The notes: generated by a model from the sequence alone, not told the origin. Counted from the stretch's first letter, positions 47,229 to 55,282 are shown. The stretch is DNA of 64,000 bases from Pedococcus sp031456495 (GCF_031456495.1 NZ_JAVDUW010000001.1:992001-1056000); one strand, 5' to 3'. Numbers and translations: made by a program.

Positions 47229-48697
47229 GCCTGGTCCTGCCCTTCACTGCTGGAGTCGGTATGCCGGGCGGCCGCCTCGGCCGCCTCCGCCGTCCGGGTG
47301 CCCGCGCGCGACCGCGCGACCCAGCCGTCGATGTTGCGCTGGCGACCCCGGGCGACGGCGATCTGGCCGGGGTCGACGTCGCCGGTGAGCGCGGACCCCG
47401 CGCCGACGTAGGCGCCGTCGGCGACGTTCACGGGCGCGATGAGCACGGTGTCCGAGCCGACGAACGAGTGCTTGCCGATCGTGGTGTGGTGCTTGGCGAC
47501 CCCGTCGTAGTTGGCGAAGATCGTCCCGGCGCCGATGTTGGCGCCCTCCCCGATGGTGGCGTCACCGGCATACGTCAGGTGCGGCACCTTGGCGCCCTCG
47601 CCGATCTTGGCGTTCTTCGTCTCGACGAAGCCGCCGATCTTGCCGCCCGCACCGAGGTCGGTGCCCGGGCGCAGGTAGGAGAACGGTCCGACGGTGGCCC
47701 GCGGGCCGATCACGGCGAGGTGCGCCTCGGTGCGCTTGACCTCCGCGCCGTCGCCGACCTCGGTGTCGCGCAGCGTGGTGTCGGGGCCGATCGTCGCGTC
47801 GGCGCCGACGGCGGTGGCGCCGAGCAGCTGGGTGTTCGGCAGGAGGGTGGTGTCGCGGCCGATGGTGACGTCGGCGTCGATCCACGTGGTCGCGGGGTCG
47901 ACGATGGTGACGCCCTCGCGCATCCACTTCTCGGTGAGCCGGCGGTTCAGCTCGCGGCCGAGGCGGGCGAGCTGCACCCGGTCGTTGACGCCCTCGGTCT
48001 GCCACAGGTCGTCGACCACGTGGGCGCTGACCCGCCCGCCGTCCTCGCGCGCCAGGCCCAGGACGTCGGTGAGGTACTTCTCGCCCTGGGCGTTGTCGGT
48101 GCCGACCGACGCCAGGTGGGTCCGCAGGACGGCCGCGTCGAACGCGTAGATGCCCGAGTTGATCTCGGTGATGGCGCGCTGCTCCTCGGTGGCGTCCTTC
48201 TGCTCGACGATGCCGACGACCGAGCCGTCCTCGCCGCGCAGGATCCGGCCGTAGCCGGTGGGGTCCGCGAGGTGCGCGGTGATCACCGTGACGGCACTGC
48301 CCGACTGCTCGTGCTCGGCCACCAGGGTGTGCAGCGTCTCGCCGGCGAGCAGCGGCACGTCGCCGTAGGTGACGAGCACGGTGCCGTCGAGCTCGGGGAG
48401 CGCCTCGAGCGCGCACTCGGTCGCGCGCCCGGTGCCCTTGACCTCGTCCTGGTCGGCGATGACGGCCTTCGGGTCGACCTCGGCCACGTGGGCGGCGACG
48501 AGGTCGCGTTCGTGGCGCACGACGACGGCGAGGTGCTGCGGCTGCACGGCGCGGGCCGCGGCGATCGCGTGGCCCAGCAGGGACCGGCCGCCGATGCGGT
48601 GCAGGACCTTGGGGGTGGCGGACTTCATCCGGGTGCCCTCACCGGCGGCGAGGACGATGACGGCGGCGAGGCGGGAACCGCCTGCAGGGGTGCTCAC
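47225..48697 (-). CDS. glmU: Bifunctional UDP-N-acetylglucosamine pyrophosphorylase / glucosamine-1-phosphate N-acetyltransferase
   Basis: A 490-aa bifunctional enzyme making UDP-GlcNAc for peptidoglycan and other glycans. The N-terminal uridylyltransferase has VLAAGEGTRMKSATPKVLH and VTYGDVPLL. The C-terminal left-handed beta-helix holds hexapeptide repeats, PFSYLRPGTDLGAGGKIG, ETKNAKIGEGAKVPHLTY and the acetyltransferase YVGAGSALTGDV. The C-terminal tail of about 40 residues is charged and likely disordered, as in M. tuberculosis GlmU. GTG start at 48697 with TGGAGCG upstream. Confidence 0.96.
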   Translation of the reverse strand: MSTPAGGSRLAAVIVLAAGEGTRMKSATPKVLHRIGGRSLLGHAIAAARAVQPQHLAVVVRHERDLVAAHVAEVDPKAVIADQDEVKGTGRATECALEALPELDGTVLVTYGDVPLLAGETLHTLVAEHEQSGSAVTVITAHLADPTGYGRILRGEDGSVVGIVEQKDATEEQRAITEINSGIYAFDAAVLRTHLASVGTDNAQGEKYLTDVLGLAREDGGRVSAHVVDDLWQTEGVNDRVQLARLGRELNRRLTEKWMREGVTIVDPATTWIDADVTIGRDTTLLPNTQLLGATAVGADATIGPDTTLRDTEVGDGAEVKRTEAHLAVIGPRATVGPFSYLRPGTDLGAGGKIGGFVETKNAKIGEGAKVPHLTYAGDATIGEGANIGAGTIFANYDGVAKHHTTIGKHSFVGSDTVLIAPVNVADGAYVGAGSALTGDVDPGQIAVARGRQRNIDGWVARSRAGTRTAEAAEAAARHTDSSSEGQDQA

Positions 48698-48799
48698 GCG
48701 CGAACGCTCCAGGTCTCTGGTCGGGTGCGTCGGTCGCCGTCATGCTACCGGTCGGTCAGCCCCCGCCCGACCGGCGCCGGCGCGCCCGCTCGGTGCGCC

Positions 48800-48833
48800 G
48801 GCTCGCTCCGCTCGCGCGGCTCCCCGGGTAGGA
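48800..48833. repeat. Copy of the tRNA-Gln 3' end and its downstream flank
   Basis: These 34 bp match 48905-48938 with a single mismatch (33/34), 105 bp away. The matched part 48926-48938 is the 3' end of the tRNA gene (acceptor strand and part of the T-stem), the rest its downstream flank containing GGCTCGCTCCGCTC. That 14-mer is also at 48850-48863. Confidence 0.8.
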
Positions 48834-48924
48834 GCCGCGTCTGCGAACTGGCTCGCTCCGCTCCCCACTTCGCCGCTGCTCCCCGGATTCCTCCCGGGTG
48901 CGCAGGCTCGCTCCGCTCGCTCGG

Positions 48925-49003
48925 CTCCCCGGGTAGGAATCGAACCTACGTCGCTTGTCCTGATTCAAAGTCAGGCGGGCCCTGCCAGCAGACCAACCGG
49001 GGA
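48925..49003 (-). tRNA. tRNA-Gln(UUG)
   Basis: On the minus strand a cloverleaf folds: acceptor TCCCCGG with CCGGGGA, D-arm GGTC...GGCC with GG in the loop, anticodon stem CCTGA/TCAGG around loop CTTTGAA (anticodon TTG, Gln), and T-arm GTAGG-TTCGATT-CCTAC. The discriminator base is G; CCA is not encoded. The variable region is about nine nucleotides (ACAAGCGAC) and there is one extra base before the anticodon stem, so it is 79 nt, longer than most class I tRNAs. It lies just upstream of glmU, a neighbourhood common in actinobacteria. Confidence 0.88.
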
Positions 49004-49077
49004 ACGGCCCGTCCGGGCCGGTCACAGGGTATCGGGGCCCTCCGGCGGCGCCGACCACGTCGACAGCCGCCCGTGAC

Positions 49078-49112
49078 AACCTACGAAAACGTAGGTTACG
49101 GTTTCGTAGGTT
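49078..49112. promoter_or_regulatory. Operator with three half-sites upstream of the desaturase
   Basis: AACCTACGAAAACGTAGGTT (49078-49097) is a perfect 8-bp inverted repeat with a 4-nt spacer. A third half-site, TTTCGTAGGTT (49102-49112), pairs with the first as a wider inverted repeat of 11 bp. It sits 40-74 nt before the desaturase ATG, where a repressor would block transcription. Fatty-acid desaturase genes are commonly repressed by TetR proteins, but the cognate regulator here is unproven. Confidence 0.75.
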
Positions 49113-49151
49113 CGCAGCGACGCGACCGACCGCGCACGGAAAGGTCCCCCC

Positions 49152-50141
49152 ATGACGACCGTGACCCCCTCGGCCACCGACTCGACCGCCGCCCCCGCAG
49201 CCACGGACACCCCCTCGGCGACCGCCGCCCCCGCGACCACCGGCACGGCCCCGGAGCGCAAGGGCAACGGCGAGCAGCTGACCCTCGCCCTCTTCATCGG
49301 CGTCCCGTTCCTCGCCCTCCTCGCCGCGATCCCGGTCGCCTGGGGCTGGGGGCTCGGCTGGCACGACGTGGTCATCGCGCTCGTCACGTATGCCGTCGCC
49401 GGCCACGGCATCACCGTCGGCTTCCACCGCCACTTCACCCACGGCTCGTTCAAGGCCCGGCGGGGCCTCAAGGTCGCGCTCGCGGTCGCCGGATCCCTCG
49501 CCATCGAGGGTCCCGTCGTCCGCTGGGTCGCAGACCACCGCCGGCACCACGCCTTCTCCGACCGTGAGGGCGACCCGCACAGCCCGTGGCGCTACGGCGA
49601 GACCATCCCGGCGCTGGCCAAGGGGCTGTGGTGGGCGCACACCGGCTGGCTCTTCGACGTCGAGCAGACCCCGCGCGGCAAGTACGCCCCGGACCTCATG
49701 GCCGACCCCGACATCCAGCGGGTCGACCGGGCGTTCCCGTGGATCGTCGCCTCCTCGATGCTCCTCCCGGCGCTCGTCGGCGGCCTGTGGTCGATGAGCT
49801 GGCAGGGCGCCCTCACCGCGTTCTTCTGGGGCTCGCTCGTGCGCGTCTCGCTGCTGCACCACGTCACCTGGTCGATCAACTCGATCTGCCACACCATCGG
49901 CGAGCGGCCGTTCCGCAGCCGCGACAGGTCGGGCAACGTCTGGTGGCTGGCGTTCCTCTCCATGGGCGAGTCCTGGCACAACCTGCACCACGCCGACCCG
50001 ACGTGCGCACGCCACGGCGTGGAGAAGGGCCAGATCGACTCCAGCGCCCGGGTGATCCGCCTCTTCGAGAAGGCCGGCTGGGCGTACGACGTCCGCTGGC
50101 CGGTGGCCAAGCGCCTCGACGCCCGCCGCGTGCAGGCCTGA
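49152..50141 (+). CDS. Membrane acyl-CoA (stearoyl-type) fatty acid desaturase
   Basis: A 329-aa membrane di-iron desaturase of the Delta9/DesA3 type. The three His boxes are present: HRHFTH near residue 96, HRRHH near 133 and HNLHH near 276, with four hydrophobic segments. It introduces a double bond into a saturated acyl chain using O2 and reduced electron carriers. The N-terminal 35 residues are Ala/Thr/Pro-rich and non-conserved. ATG at 49152 follows GGAAAGG. An operator of three half-sites lies directly upstream, so expression is probably tied to lipid state. The gap after it holds an 18-bp tandem pair containing CCGGGCGTGGGCCGC near 50260-50295. Confidence 0.92.
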   Translation: MTTVTPSATDSTAAPAATDTPSATAAPATTGTAPERKGNGEQLTLALFIGVPFLALLAAIPVAWGWGLGWHDVVIALVTYAVAGHGITVGFHRHFTHGSFKARRGLKVALAVAGSLAIEGPVVRWVADHRRHHAFSDREGDPHSPWRYGETIPALAKGLWWAHTGWLFDVEQTPRGKYAPDLMADPDIQRVDRAFPWIVASSMLLPALVGGLWSMSWQGALTAFFWGSLVRVSLLHHVTWSINSICHTIGERPFRSRDRSGNVWWLAFLSMGESWHNLHHADPTCARHGVEKGQIDSSARVIRLFEKAGWAYDVRWPVAKRLDARRVQA

Positions 50142-50323
50142 CCCGCGGACGCACCCGCGGTCCCCGTCTCCACCATTCGGCGTACGCCGGGGAGGCCGGC
50201 CGCTGGTAGAACGCTGGCTACGGCCCGCCGGCCGGCCACGTCCGTCGCCCGACGGCGCGCCGGGCGTGGGCCGCGCACCGGGCGTGGGCCGCACGCAGGG
50301 CTTCTCACGGGGGTGGCAGGACG

Positions 50324-51388
50324 ATGGGTGCAGGGACGACGGACGTGGGCTCCGCCCTGGGCGCCAAGCTGCGGGTGGTGCTCGACGAGCTCGCCCTCGA
50401 CCTGCGCGGGCGCGTCGTCCTCACCGAGGCCGCCACCGGCCCCTACGTCGTGACCGCCCTGCTCGCCGCGCTGGCCGGGGCCGAGGTGTACGCGTACGCC
50501 AGGGACACGGCATACGGCACCGCCACCCAGGCGATCGACGCCACCCGCGCCGCAGGCGAGGGGGTGGCGCCCGCCCGCGACATCACCTACCTGAGCGAGC
50601 TCACCCCGGAGGTGGTCGCGAAGGCGGACGTCATCACCAACAGCGGCCAGCTGCGGCCGCTCGACGAGTCGCTGCTGCGGCACGCCAAGGACTCCCTCGT
50701 CATCCCGCTCATGTTCGAGGCGTGGGAGTGGCGTGAGGGTGACCTCGACCTCGCCTACGCCCGCAGCCGCGGCATGACCGTCGGCGCCACGAACGAGCGT
50801 CACCCGGCCGTCGACGTCTTCGGCTACCTCGGCGACATGGCGCTGCGCCAGGTCCTGGACGCCGGCACGACGCCGTACCGCAACCGCTTCGTCCTGCTCA
50901 CCAACAACGACTTCGGTCCCTACATCGCGCGGGTCCTCGGCACCGTGAGCGCGGGCCTGGCCGTCGTGGCGCCCGACGACCAGCGCGAGGCGTATGCCGG
51001 GCTGCCCGGCGTGGACTGGGTCGGCGGCTTCCCCGCGGTGAGCCTCCCCGACGAGTACCGCGACGCCGAGGCGGTCGTCTTCACCGCCTACCCCTTCGAC
51101 AGCACCTGGATCGGCGAGGACGGCCCCGTCGACGTCGCCGCGCTCGCGGCCGCGCTGACCCACCCCCGCGTCCTGCGGTATGCCGGGGACGTCGACGTGC
51201 GCGCGCTCGAGGACCACGGTGTCGCCTACTTCCCCCGCGAGGTGCCGTCCGGCCACATGGGGGTCCTGCCGTCGGCCATCGGCTTCGACCCCGTGATCCG
51301 GCTCCAGGCCGGCGGGCTCAAGGCGGCCGAGGCGATGCTCACCGGCCGGCACCTGCACGCCGGGGTGCCGGTGGTCGAGCTGCTGTGA
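50324..51388 (+). CDS. Unknown protein, Rossmann-like, coupled to a formyltransferase
   Basis: A 354-aa cytosolic protein I cannot assign to a characterised family. It has an N-terminal alpha/beta stretch (RVVLTEAATGPYVVTALLAA, GAEVYAYARDTAYGTA), a middle part with VITNSGQLRPLDESLLRHA and PLMFEAWEWREGDLDLAYA followed by VGATNERHPAVDVFGYLGDM, and a second alpha/beta half (FVLLTNNDFGPYIARVLG). The two halves look like a dehydrogenase of the hydroxyacid or adenosylhomocysteinase type, but no catalytic set is certain. ATG at 50324 follows GGCAGGACG. Its stop overlaps the next gene's GTG (GTGA), so the two products likely act together. Confidence 0.7.
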   Translation: MGAGTTDVGSALGAKLRVVLDELALDLRGRVVLTEAATGPYVVTALLAALAGAEVYAYARDTAYGTATQAIDATRAAGEGVAPARDITYLSELTPEVVAKADVITNSGQLRPLDESLLRHAKDSLVIPLMFEAWEWREGDLDLAYARSRGMTVGATNERHPAVDVFGYLGDMALRQVLDAGTTPYRNRFVLLTNNDFGPYIARVLGTVSAGLAVVAPDDQREAYAGLPGVDWVGGFPAVSLPDEYRDAEAVVFTAYPFDSTWIGEDGPVDVAALAAALTHPRVLRYAGDVDVRALEDHGVAYFPREVPSGHMGVLPSAIGFDPVIRLQAGGLKAAEAMLTGRHLHAGVPVVELL

Positions 51389-52320
51389 CCGCCGTCGACC
51401 CGCTCGTCGCGATCGGCAGGTCACGCCTGCTGCACGACTCCGTGGAGCACCTCGCGGCGGCGGGTCACCGGTTCGCGGCCATCGTCACCGCACCGCCGTC
51501 CCCGGAGTACGACGTGGGCCCGGCGGAGTTCGCGGTTCTGGCGGATCGGCTCGGGTGCGAGCTGTTCGTGGTCGAGAAGGGCGGTGTGCCCAAGGAGGTC
51601 GCCGCGGCGGTCGAGCGGCACCGCCCGGCGGCGGGCATCAGCGTCAACTGGCAGTACGTGCTGCCCGGGCCGTTCCTCGACCTGTTCCCCCACGGCCTGC
51701 TCAACCTGCATCTCGGGAACCTCCCCGACTACAAGGGCAACGCCACCGTCAACTGGTCGATCCTCAACGGCGAGAACGAGATCCACGCGAACGTCCACCG
51801 GATGGCGGTCGAGCTGGACGCCGGCGACGTCATCGCCCGCACCCCGATCCCCCTCGACGAGACCACCTACGTGGGGGACGTGCTCGCCCGCGCCCGGGAG
51901 CTCGCGCCGGAGCTGTTCCGGGAGGCTCTCGACCGCCTCGCCGAGGACCCCGCGGCCTGCGTCGTCCCGGGGTCCACCGCCGGCCTGCGCTGCTACCCGC
52001 GGCTGCCCGAGGACGGCCTGCTCGACTGGAGCCGCCCCGCGTGGGAGGTCGCCCGGCTGGTGCGTGCCTCGTCCCGTCCCTACCCGGGCGCCTACAGCTT
52101 CCTCGGCGGGAGGCGCGTCACGGTCTGGCGGGCGGCTGTGGCCGACCGCACCGACTTCCTCGCCGTGCCGGGCCACGTGCTGGGGCCCGGCACGGCGTCG
52201 ACGCTCCTGGTGGCGTGCGGCGACGGGGCGCTCGAGCTGCAGGAGGTCACGGTCGGCGACGACGCCGTCGAGCCGGCCGCCCTGACGCGCAGCATCCGGG
52301 CCCGGTTCTCCTCGTCCTGA
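51385..52320 (+). CDS. Formyltransferase-family protein (10-formyl-THF dependent, Fmt/ArnA-like)
   Basis: A 311-aa protein with the formyltransferase fold. The catalytic Asn-His-Asp set is visible in LLNLHLGNLPDYKGN and ELDAGDVIARTPI. It also has SVNWQYVLPGPFLDLFPHG and ATVNWSILNGENEIHANVHR. A C-terminal beta domain (GRRVTVWRAAVADR, LEVTVGDDAV-like) resembles the Fmt C-terminal OB-like domain. It is not the housekeeping Met-tRNA formyltransferase by context: it sits in a two-gene unit with an unknown protein. A sugar-amine or other small amine acceptor is possible. GTG start at 51385 overlaps the upstream stop. Confidence 0.8.
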   Translation: MTAVDPLVAIGRSRLLHDSVEHLAAAGHRFAAIVTAPPSPEYDVGPAEFAVLADRLGCELFVVEKGGVPKEVAAAVERHRPAAGISVNWQYVLPGPFLDLFPHGLLNLHLGNLPDYKGNATVNWSILNGENEIHANVHRMAVELDAGDVIARTPIPLDETTYVGDVLARARELAPELFREALDRLAEDPAACVVPGSTAGLRCYPRLPEDGLLDWSRPAWEVARLVRASSRPYPGAYSFLGGRRVTVWRAAVADRTDFLAVPGHVLGPGTASTLLVACGDGALELQEVTVGDDAVEPAALTRSIRARFSSS

Positions 52321-52389
52321 CGGGCCGCGGCCGCCCGCCGGCGGCGCACCGCGCGACGAGGCGACCCGGCATACCGGCAGAATGGTGAG

Positions 52390-53037
52390 GTGAGCGACAC
52401 CCAGGGGGTACCGGCGACGAGCGCAGCGCGCTCGCGCATGACCGGCAAGCAGCGACGCGAGCAGCTCATCGAGGTGGGGCGCAAGCTGTTCGCCGAGAAG
52501 GGCGTCGAGGGCACGACCGTCGAGGAGATCGCCGCCAAGGCGAGTGTCTCCAAACCCGTCGTCTACGAGCACTTCGGTGGCAAGGAGGGGCTGTATGCCG
52601 TCGTGGTCGACCGCGAGATCGCCGCGCTGCTGGGGTCGATCACCGGCGCCCTGAGCACCGAGATGGGCAGCCGCGAGACGCTCGAGCGGGCGGCGCTGGC
52701 GCTGCTCGACTACATCGAGACGTCGACGGACGGGTTCCGGATCCTGGTGCGGGACAGTCCTGCCGGGCAGTCGACCGGGTCGTTCGCGAGCCTCATCTCC
52801 GACGTCGCGAGCCAGGTCGAGCACATCCTCGCCGCAGAGTTCAAGCGCCGGAAGCTCGACCCCAAGGCCGCCCCGCTCTATGCGCAGATGCTCGTCGGCA
52901 TGGTCGCGCTGACCGGCCAGTGGTGGCTCGACTCGCGCAAGATGAAGAAGGCGGACGTCGCCGCGCACCTCGTCAACCTCGCCTGGAACGGCTTGGCCGG
53001 CATGGAGAAGAAGCCGGACCTCGTCACCCGCCGCTAG
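52390..53037 (+). CDS. TetR-family regulator (Rv1019/FasR-like)
   Basis: A 215-aa repressor-type protein. The N-terminal HTH is at about 18-65 (REQLIEVGRKLFAEKGVEGT, ASVSKPVVYEHFGGKEGLYA); the C-terminal ligand-binding domain follows (LVGMVALTGQWWLDS). The sequence pattern recalls the mycobacterial TetR proteins FasR and Rv1019, the latter a neighbour of glmU and mfd, but I could not compare directly. GTG start at 52390. Its 3' end overlaps the convergent methyltransferase gene by 14 nt. It might control the desaturase operator at 49078, an inference from shared family roles only. Confidence 0.85.
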   Translation: MSDTQGVPATSAARSRMTGKQRREQLIEVGRKLFAEKGVEGTTVEEIAAKASVSKPVVYEHFGGKEGLYAVVVDREIAALLGSITGALSTEMGSRETLERAALALLDYIETSTDGFRILVRDSPAGQSTGSFASLISDVASQVEHILAAEFKRRKLDPKAAPLYAQMLVGMVALTGQWWLDSRKMKKADVAAHLVNLAWNGLAGMEKKPDLVTRR

Positions 53038-53848
53038 CGGCCGGACGGGCCGAGTGGCCCACGCAGAAGACGCGGCGGAACGGGAAGACCACACCGACCT
53101 GGGTGCGCGGGTACGCCGCGCGGAGCCGGGCGTCGTACCCGCCGAGGAAGGCGTCCCGCTCGCCCGCGTCGGGCAGCGCCTCGAGGACCGGCCGCAGCCC
53201 GGTGCCGCGCACCCACTCCAGGACCGGGCTCGCCTGCACCCCCTCGGGGTCGAGGACGTGCTGGTAGGTGGTCTCCCAGGCGTCGACCTCCAGCCCGGCA
53301 GCGGCGAAGAGCTCGACGTAGCCGGCCGGCTCGTCGACGGCCAGCCGCTCGAGCGCGGGTCGCAGGCGGTCCGCCGCGGGGTGGGCGGCGGCGACCTCGC
53401 GCATGAGGCGGTGCGACGGCGCGTCGAGGTTGCCGGGGACCTGCATCGCGAGCCAGCCACCGGGGGCCAGCGCCGCGGCCCAGGCGCGCAGCAGGTCGCG
53501 GTGGCCCGGCACCCACTGCAGGGTGGCGTTGCTGACGACGACGTCGGGGGCGGCGCCCAGGCTCGCGAGGTCCCAGACGGACAGGTCGGCCTCCACCCAC
53601 TCGACCCGGCCGTCGCGGTCCAGCGACCGCGCCGCGTCGAGCATCTGGGGCGAGGAGTCCACGCCGACCACGCGGGCGCCCGGCCACCGGTCGGCGAGGG
53701 TGAGGGTCAGCGGTCCGTTGCCGCAGCCGAGGTCCACCACCAGCCGCGGTTCGACCGCACCGACCCGGGCGAGCAGGTCGCCGAACGGCCGGGACCGGTG
53801 GTCGGAGAACCTCGCGTACTGGTCGGGGTCCCAGGTCGTCGTCGCCAT
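53024..53848 (-). CDS. Trans-aconitate 2-methyltransferase-like SAM methyltransferase
   Basis: A 274-aa class I methyltransferase. Motif I is VVDLGCGNGPLTLTLADRWP near residue 37, followed by VVGVDSSPQMLDAAR, SNATLQWVPGHRDLL and PGGWLAMQVPGNLDAPSH. The opening TTTWDPDQYARFSDHRSRPF is the Tam signature. Tam methylates trans-aconitate, an inhibitor of aconitase, with SAM. ATG at 53848 follows GAGGGAGACGG. It diverges from a MarR gene with a perfect palindrome between. Confidence 0.9.
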   Translation of the reverse strand: MATTTWDPDQYARFSDHRSRPFGDLLARVGAVEPRLVVDLGCGNGPLTLTLADRWPGARVVGVDSSPQMLDAARSLDRDGRVEWVEADLSVWDLASLGAAPDVVVSNATLQWVPGHRDLLRAWAAALAPGGWLAMQVPGNLDAPSHRLMREVAAAHPAADRLRPALERLAVDEPAGYVELFAAAGLEVDAWETTYQHVLDPEGVQASPVLEWVRGTGLRPVLEALPDAGERDAFLGGYDARLRAAYPRTQVGVVFPFRRVFCVGHSARPAASGG

Positions 53849-53869
53849 CGCCGTCTCCCTCGCTCGAAC

Positions 53870-53887
53870 TATCTTGATATCAAGATA
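53870..53887. promoter_or_regulatory. MarR-type operator palindrome
   Basis: TATCTTGATATCAAGATA is an 18-bp perfect palindrome, extended to 24 bp (53867-53890) with one mismatched pair. It lies midway in the 64-nt gap between the divergent tam-like and marR genes, and its form (ATCTTGATATCAAGAT) is classic for MarR dimers. Autoregulation plus control of the methyltransferase is likely. Confidence 0.8.
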
Positions 53888-53912
53888 CTTGACGACGGCT
53901 ACAGTTTCCACC

Positions 53913-54431
53913 ATGACCCCCCAGGCGGACGACGTCGACCGGATCGTCGACGCGTGGCGACGCGAGCGCCCCGACCTCGACGTCGCCCCGCTGCACGTGC
54001 TGTCGCGCATCTCGCGGCTCGCCCGCCGGCTCGACCTCGACCGGGCGCAGGCCTTCGCCCAGCACCAGCTCGAGGGCTGGGAGTTCGACGTGCTGTCGGC
54101 GCTGCGGCGGTCCGGCGCCCCCTACGAGCTGTCCCCCGGCCAGCTCATCCGCCAGACCCTCGTCACCAGCGGGACGATGACCAACCGCGTCGACCGGCTC
54201 GAGCGCCGCGGCCTGGTCGAGCGCAGCCCGAGCCCGACCGACCGCCGTGGGGTCATCGTGCGGCTGACCCCGACGGGCCGCGACACCGTGGACGCAGCCA
54301 TGGCCGACCTGCTGACGCGGGAGCGGGCGCTGCTGTCCGACCTCTCGGGCGAGGACCGCGACCACCTCGCGGCGACGCTGCGCGACCTGCTGGCACCGTT
54401 CGAGTCCGAGGCCGCCCCGGCGGGGGGCTGA
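53913..54431 (+). CDS. MarR-family regulator
   Basis: A 172-aa winged-helix regulator. The HTH and wing are seen as YELSPGQLIRQTLVTSGTMT and NRVDRLERRGLVERSPSPTD followed by RRGVIVRLTPTGRD. An N-terminal dimerisation helix precedes these. ATG at 53913; an upstream extension in frame adds nonsense sequence across the promoter. Divergent from the tam-like gene with its operator between. Its stop directly abuts the convergent hydrolase gene's stop at 54432. Confidence 0.92.
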   Translation: MTPQADDVDRIVDAWRRERPDLDVAPLHVLSRISRLARRLDLDRAQAFAQHQLEGWEFDVLSALRRSGAPYELSPGQLIRQTLVTSGTMTNRVDRLERRGLVERSPSPTDRRGVIVRLTPTGRDTVDAAMADLLTRERALLSDLSGEDRDHLAATLRDLLAPFESEAAPAGG

Positions 54432-55262
54432 CTAGGCGGGCTCGCCGCGCACCCAGCGCAGGACCGTCGTCGCCAGCGGGGTCCACGACGGCTCGGCGTC
54501 CGTGCCGTCGTTGAGCATCCCCCACCCGTGGCCGCCGGGCGTCGACACGAACCGCTTGGTCCGCACGGGCGCGGTCGCGAACGCCGCCCGCGTCCGGGCG
54601 GCCTCCATCGTCCGGTCGCCCGGCGCGATCGCGACCAGCAGCGGCACCGTCACCAGCGGCGCGGCCTCCTGCGCCGACGGCACACCGAACCCGTCGAACG
54701 GCCCGGACAGGTCCACGATCGCGTCCGCCCCGGCCTGCTGCCCGACGCCCAGGGCGATGACACCGCCCATCGATGCACCCACCACCGTCACCCGCTCTGC
54801 GCCCTGCTGCCGCGCCCAGTCCACCGCGAGCCGCACCTGCGCCTCCGGGTCGGCCGCCAGGGCCGGCGTGCACCTCGCCCTGCCCCACCCGCAGAGGTCG
54901 ACGAGCACGCCTCGGATGCCGCGCTCGGCCGCCCACGCGGCATACGACACCCACCCGCAGAACCCCGAGGGCGCGGTCTGGTGCAGGTAGACGGCCACGG
55001 TCGGGCCGGTCCCCACGGTGGCGGCCGTCATCACGCTGCCGTCCGGCGCGCGGAGGTCGACCAGTGCGCCACCCTCGAAGGGCACCTTGCACCGCTCCGC
55101 GACCGTGGTCGGGGTGGCGATCGGCAGGGGCTGCGGGGTGCGCGTGGCGCCCGTCCGCTCGGGCGCGGCCCCGCCGGCTCCGCACCCGGCCACGGCCAGC
55201 GCCAGCGCCACCACGACTCCCAGCGGCCCCGGCGACCGCGTCCCCACCCCACGTCTGTGCAT
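54432..55262 (-). CDS. Alpha/beta hydrolase lipoprotein
   Basis: A 276-aa protein. A signal peptide with lipobox VAGC (Cys27) suggests membrane anchoring outside the cell. The hydrolase fold shows the nucleophile elbow GASMGG near residue 167 and a late His in TPGGHGWGM near residue 243. Several Cys (SGFCGW, DLCGWG, ARCTP) are probably disulphide-bonded. The substrate is unknown. ATG at 55262 lies 16 nt from the divergent PadR gene, and both starts fall within one inverted repeat. Confidence 0.85.
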   Translation of the reverse strand: MHRRGVGTRSPGPLGVVVALALAVAGCGAGGAAPERTGATRTPQPLPIATPTTVAERCKVPFEGGALVDLRAPDGSVMTAATVGTGPTVAVYLHQTAPSGFCGWVSYAAWAAERGIRGVLVDLCGWGRARCTPALAADPEAQVRLAVDWARQQGAERVTVVGASMGGVIALGVGQQAGADAIVDLSGPFDGFGVPSAQEAAPLVTVPLLVAIAPGDRTMEAARTRAAFATAPVRTKRFVSTPGGHGWGMLNDGTDAEPSWTPLATTVLRWVRGEPA

Positions 55263-55282
55263 ATGTCAACATTGACATATGC
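55259..55282. promoter_or_regulatory. PadR-type operator covering both divergent start codons
   Basis: GCATATGTCAA (55259-55269) and TTGACATATGC (55272-55282) form a perfect 11-bp inverted repeat with a 2-nt spacer. It contains ATGT...ACAT with 8 nt between, the consensus for PadR-family regulators. The ATG of the hydrolase (55262 leftwards) and of padR (55279 rightwards) are inside the two arms. Leaderless transcripts are suggested. Confidence 0.8.

Noticed and set aside
53403..53912. N-terminal extension of the MarR protein
   Set aside because: The extension runs across the divergent promoter and operator and the antisense of the methyltransferase; the ATG at 53913 gives the family-typical length.
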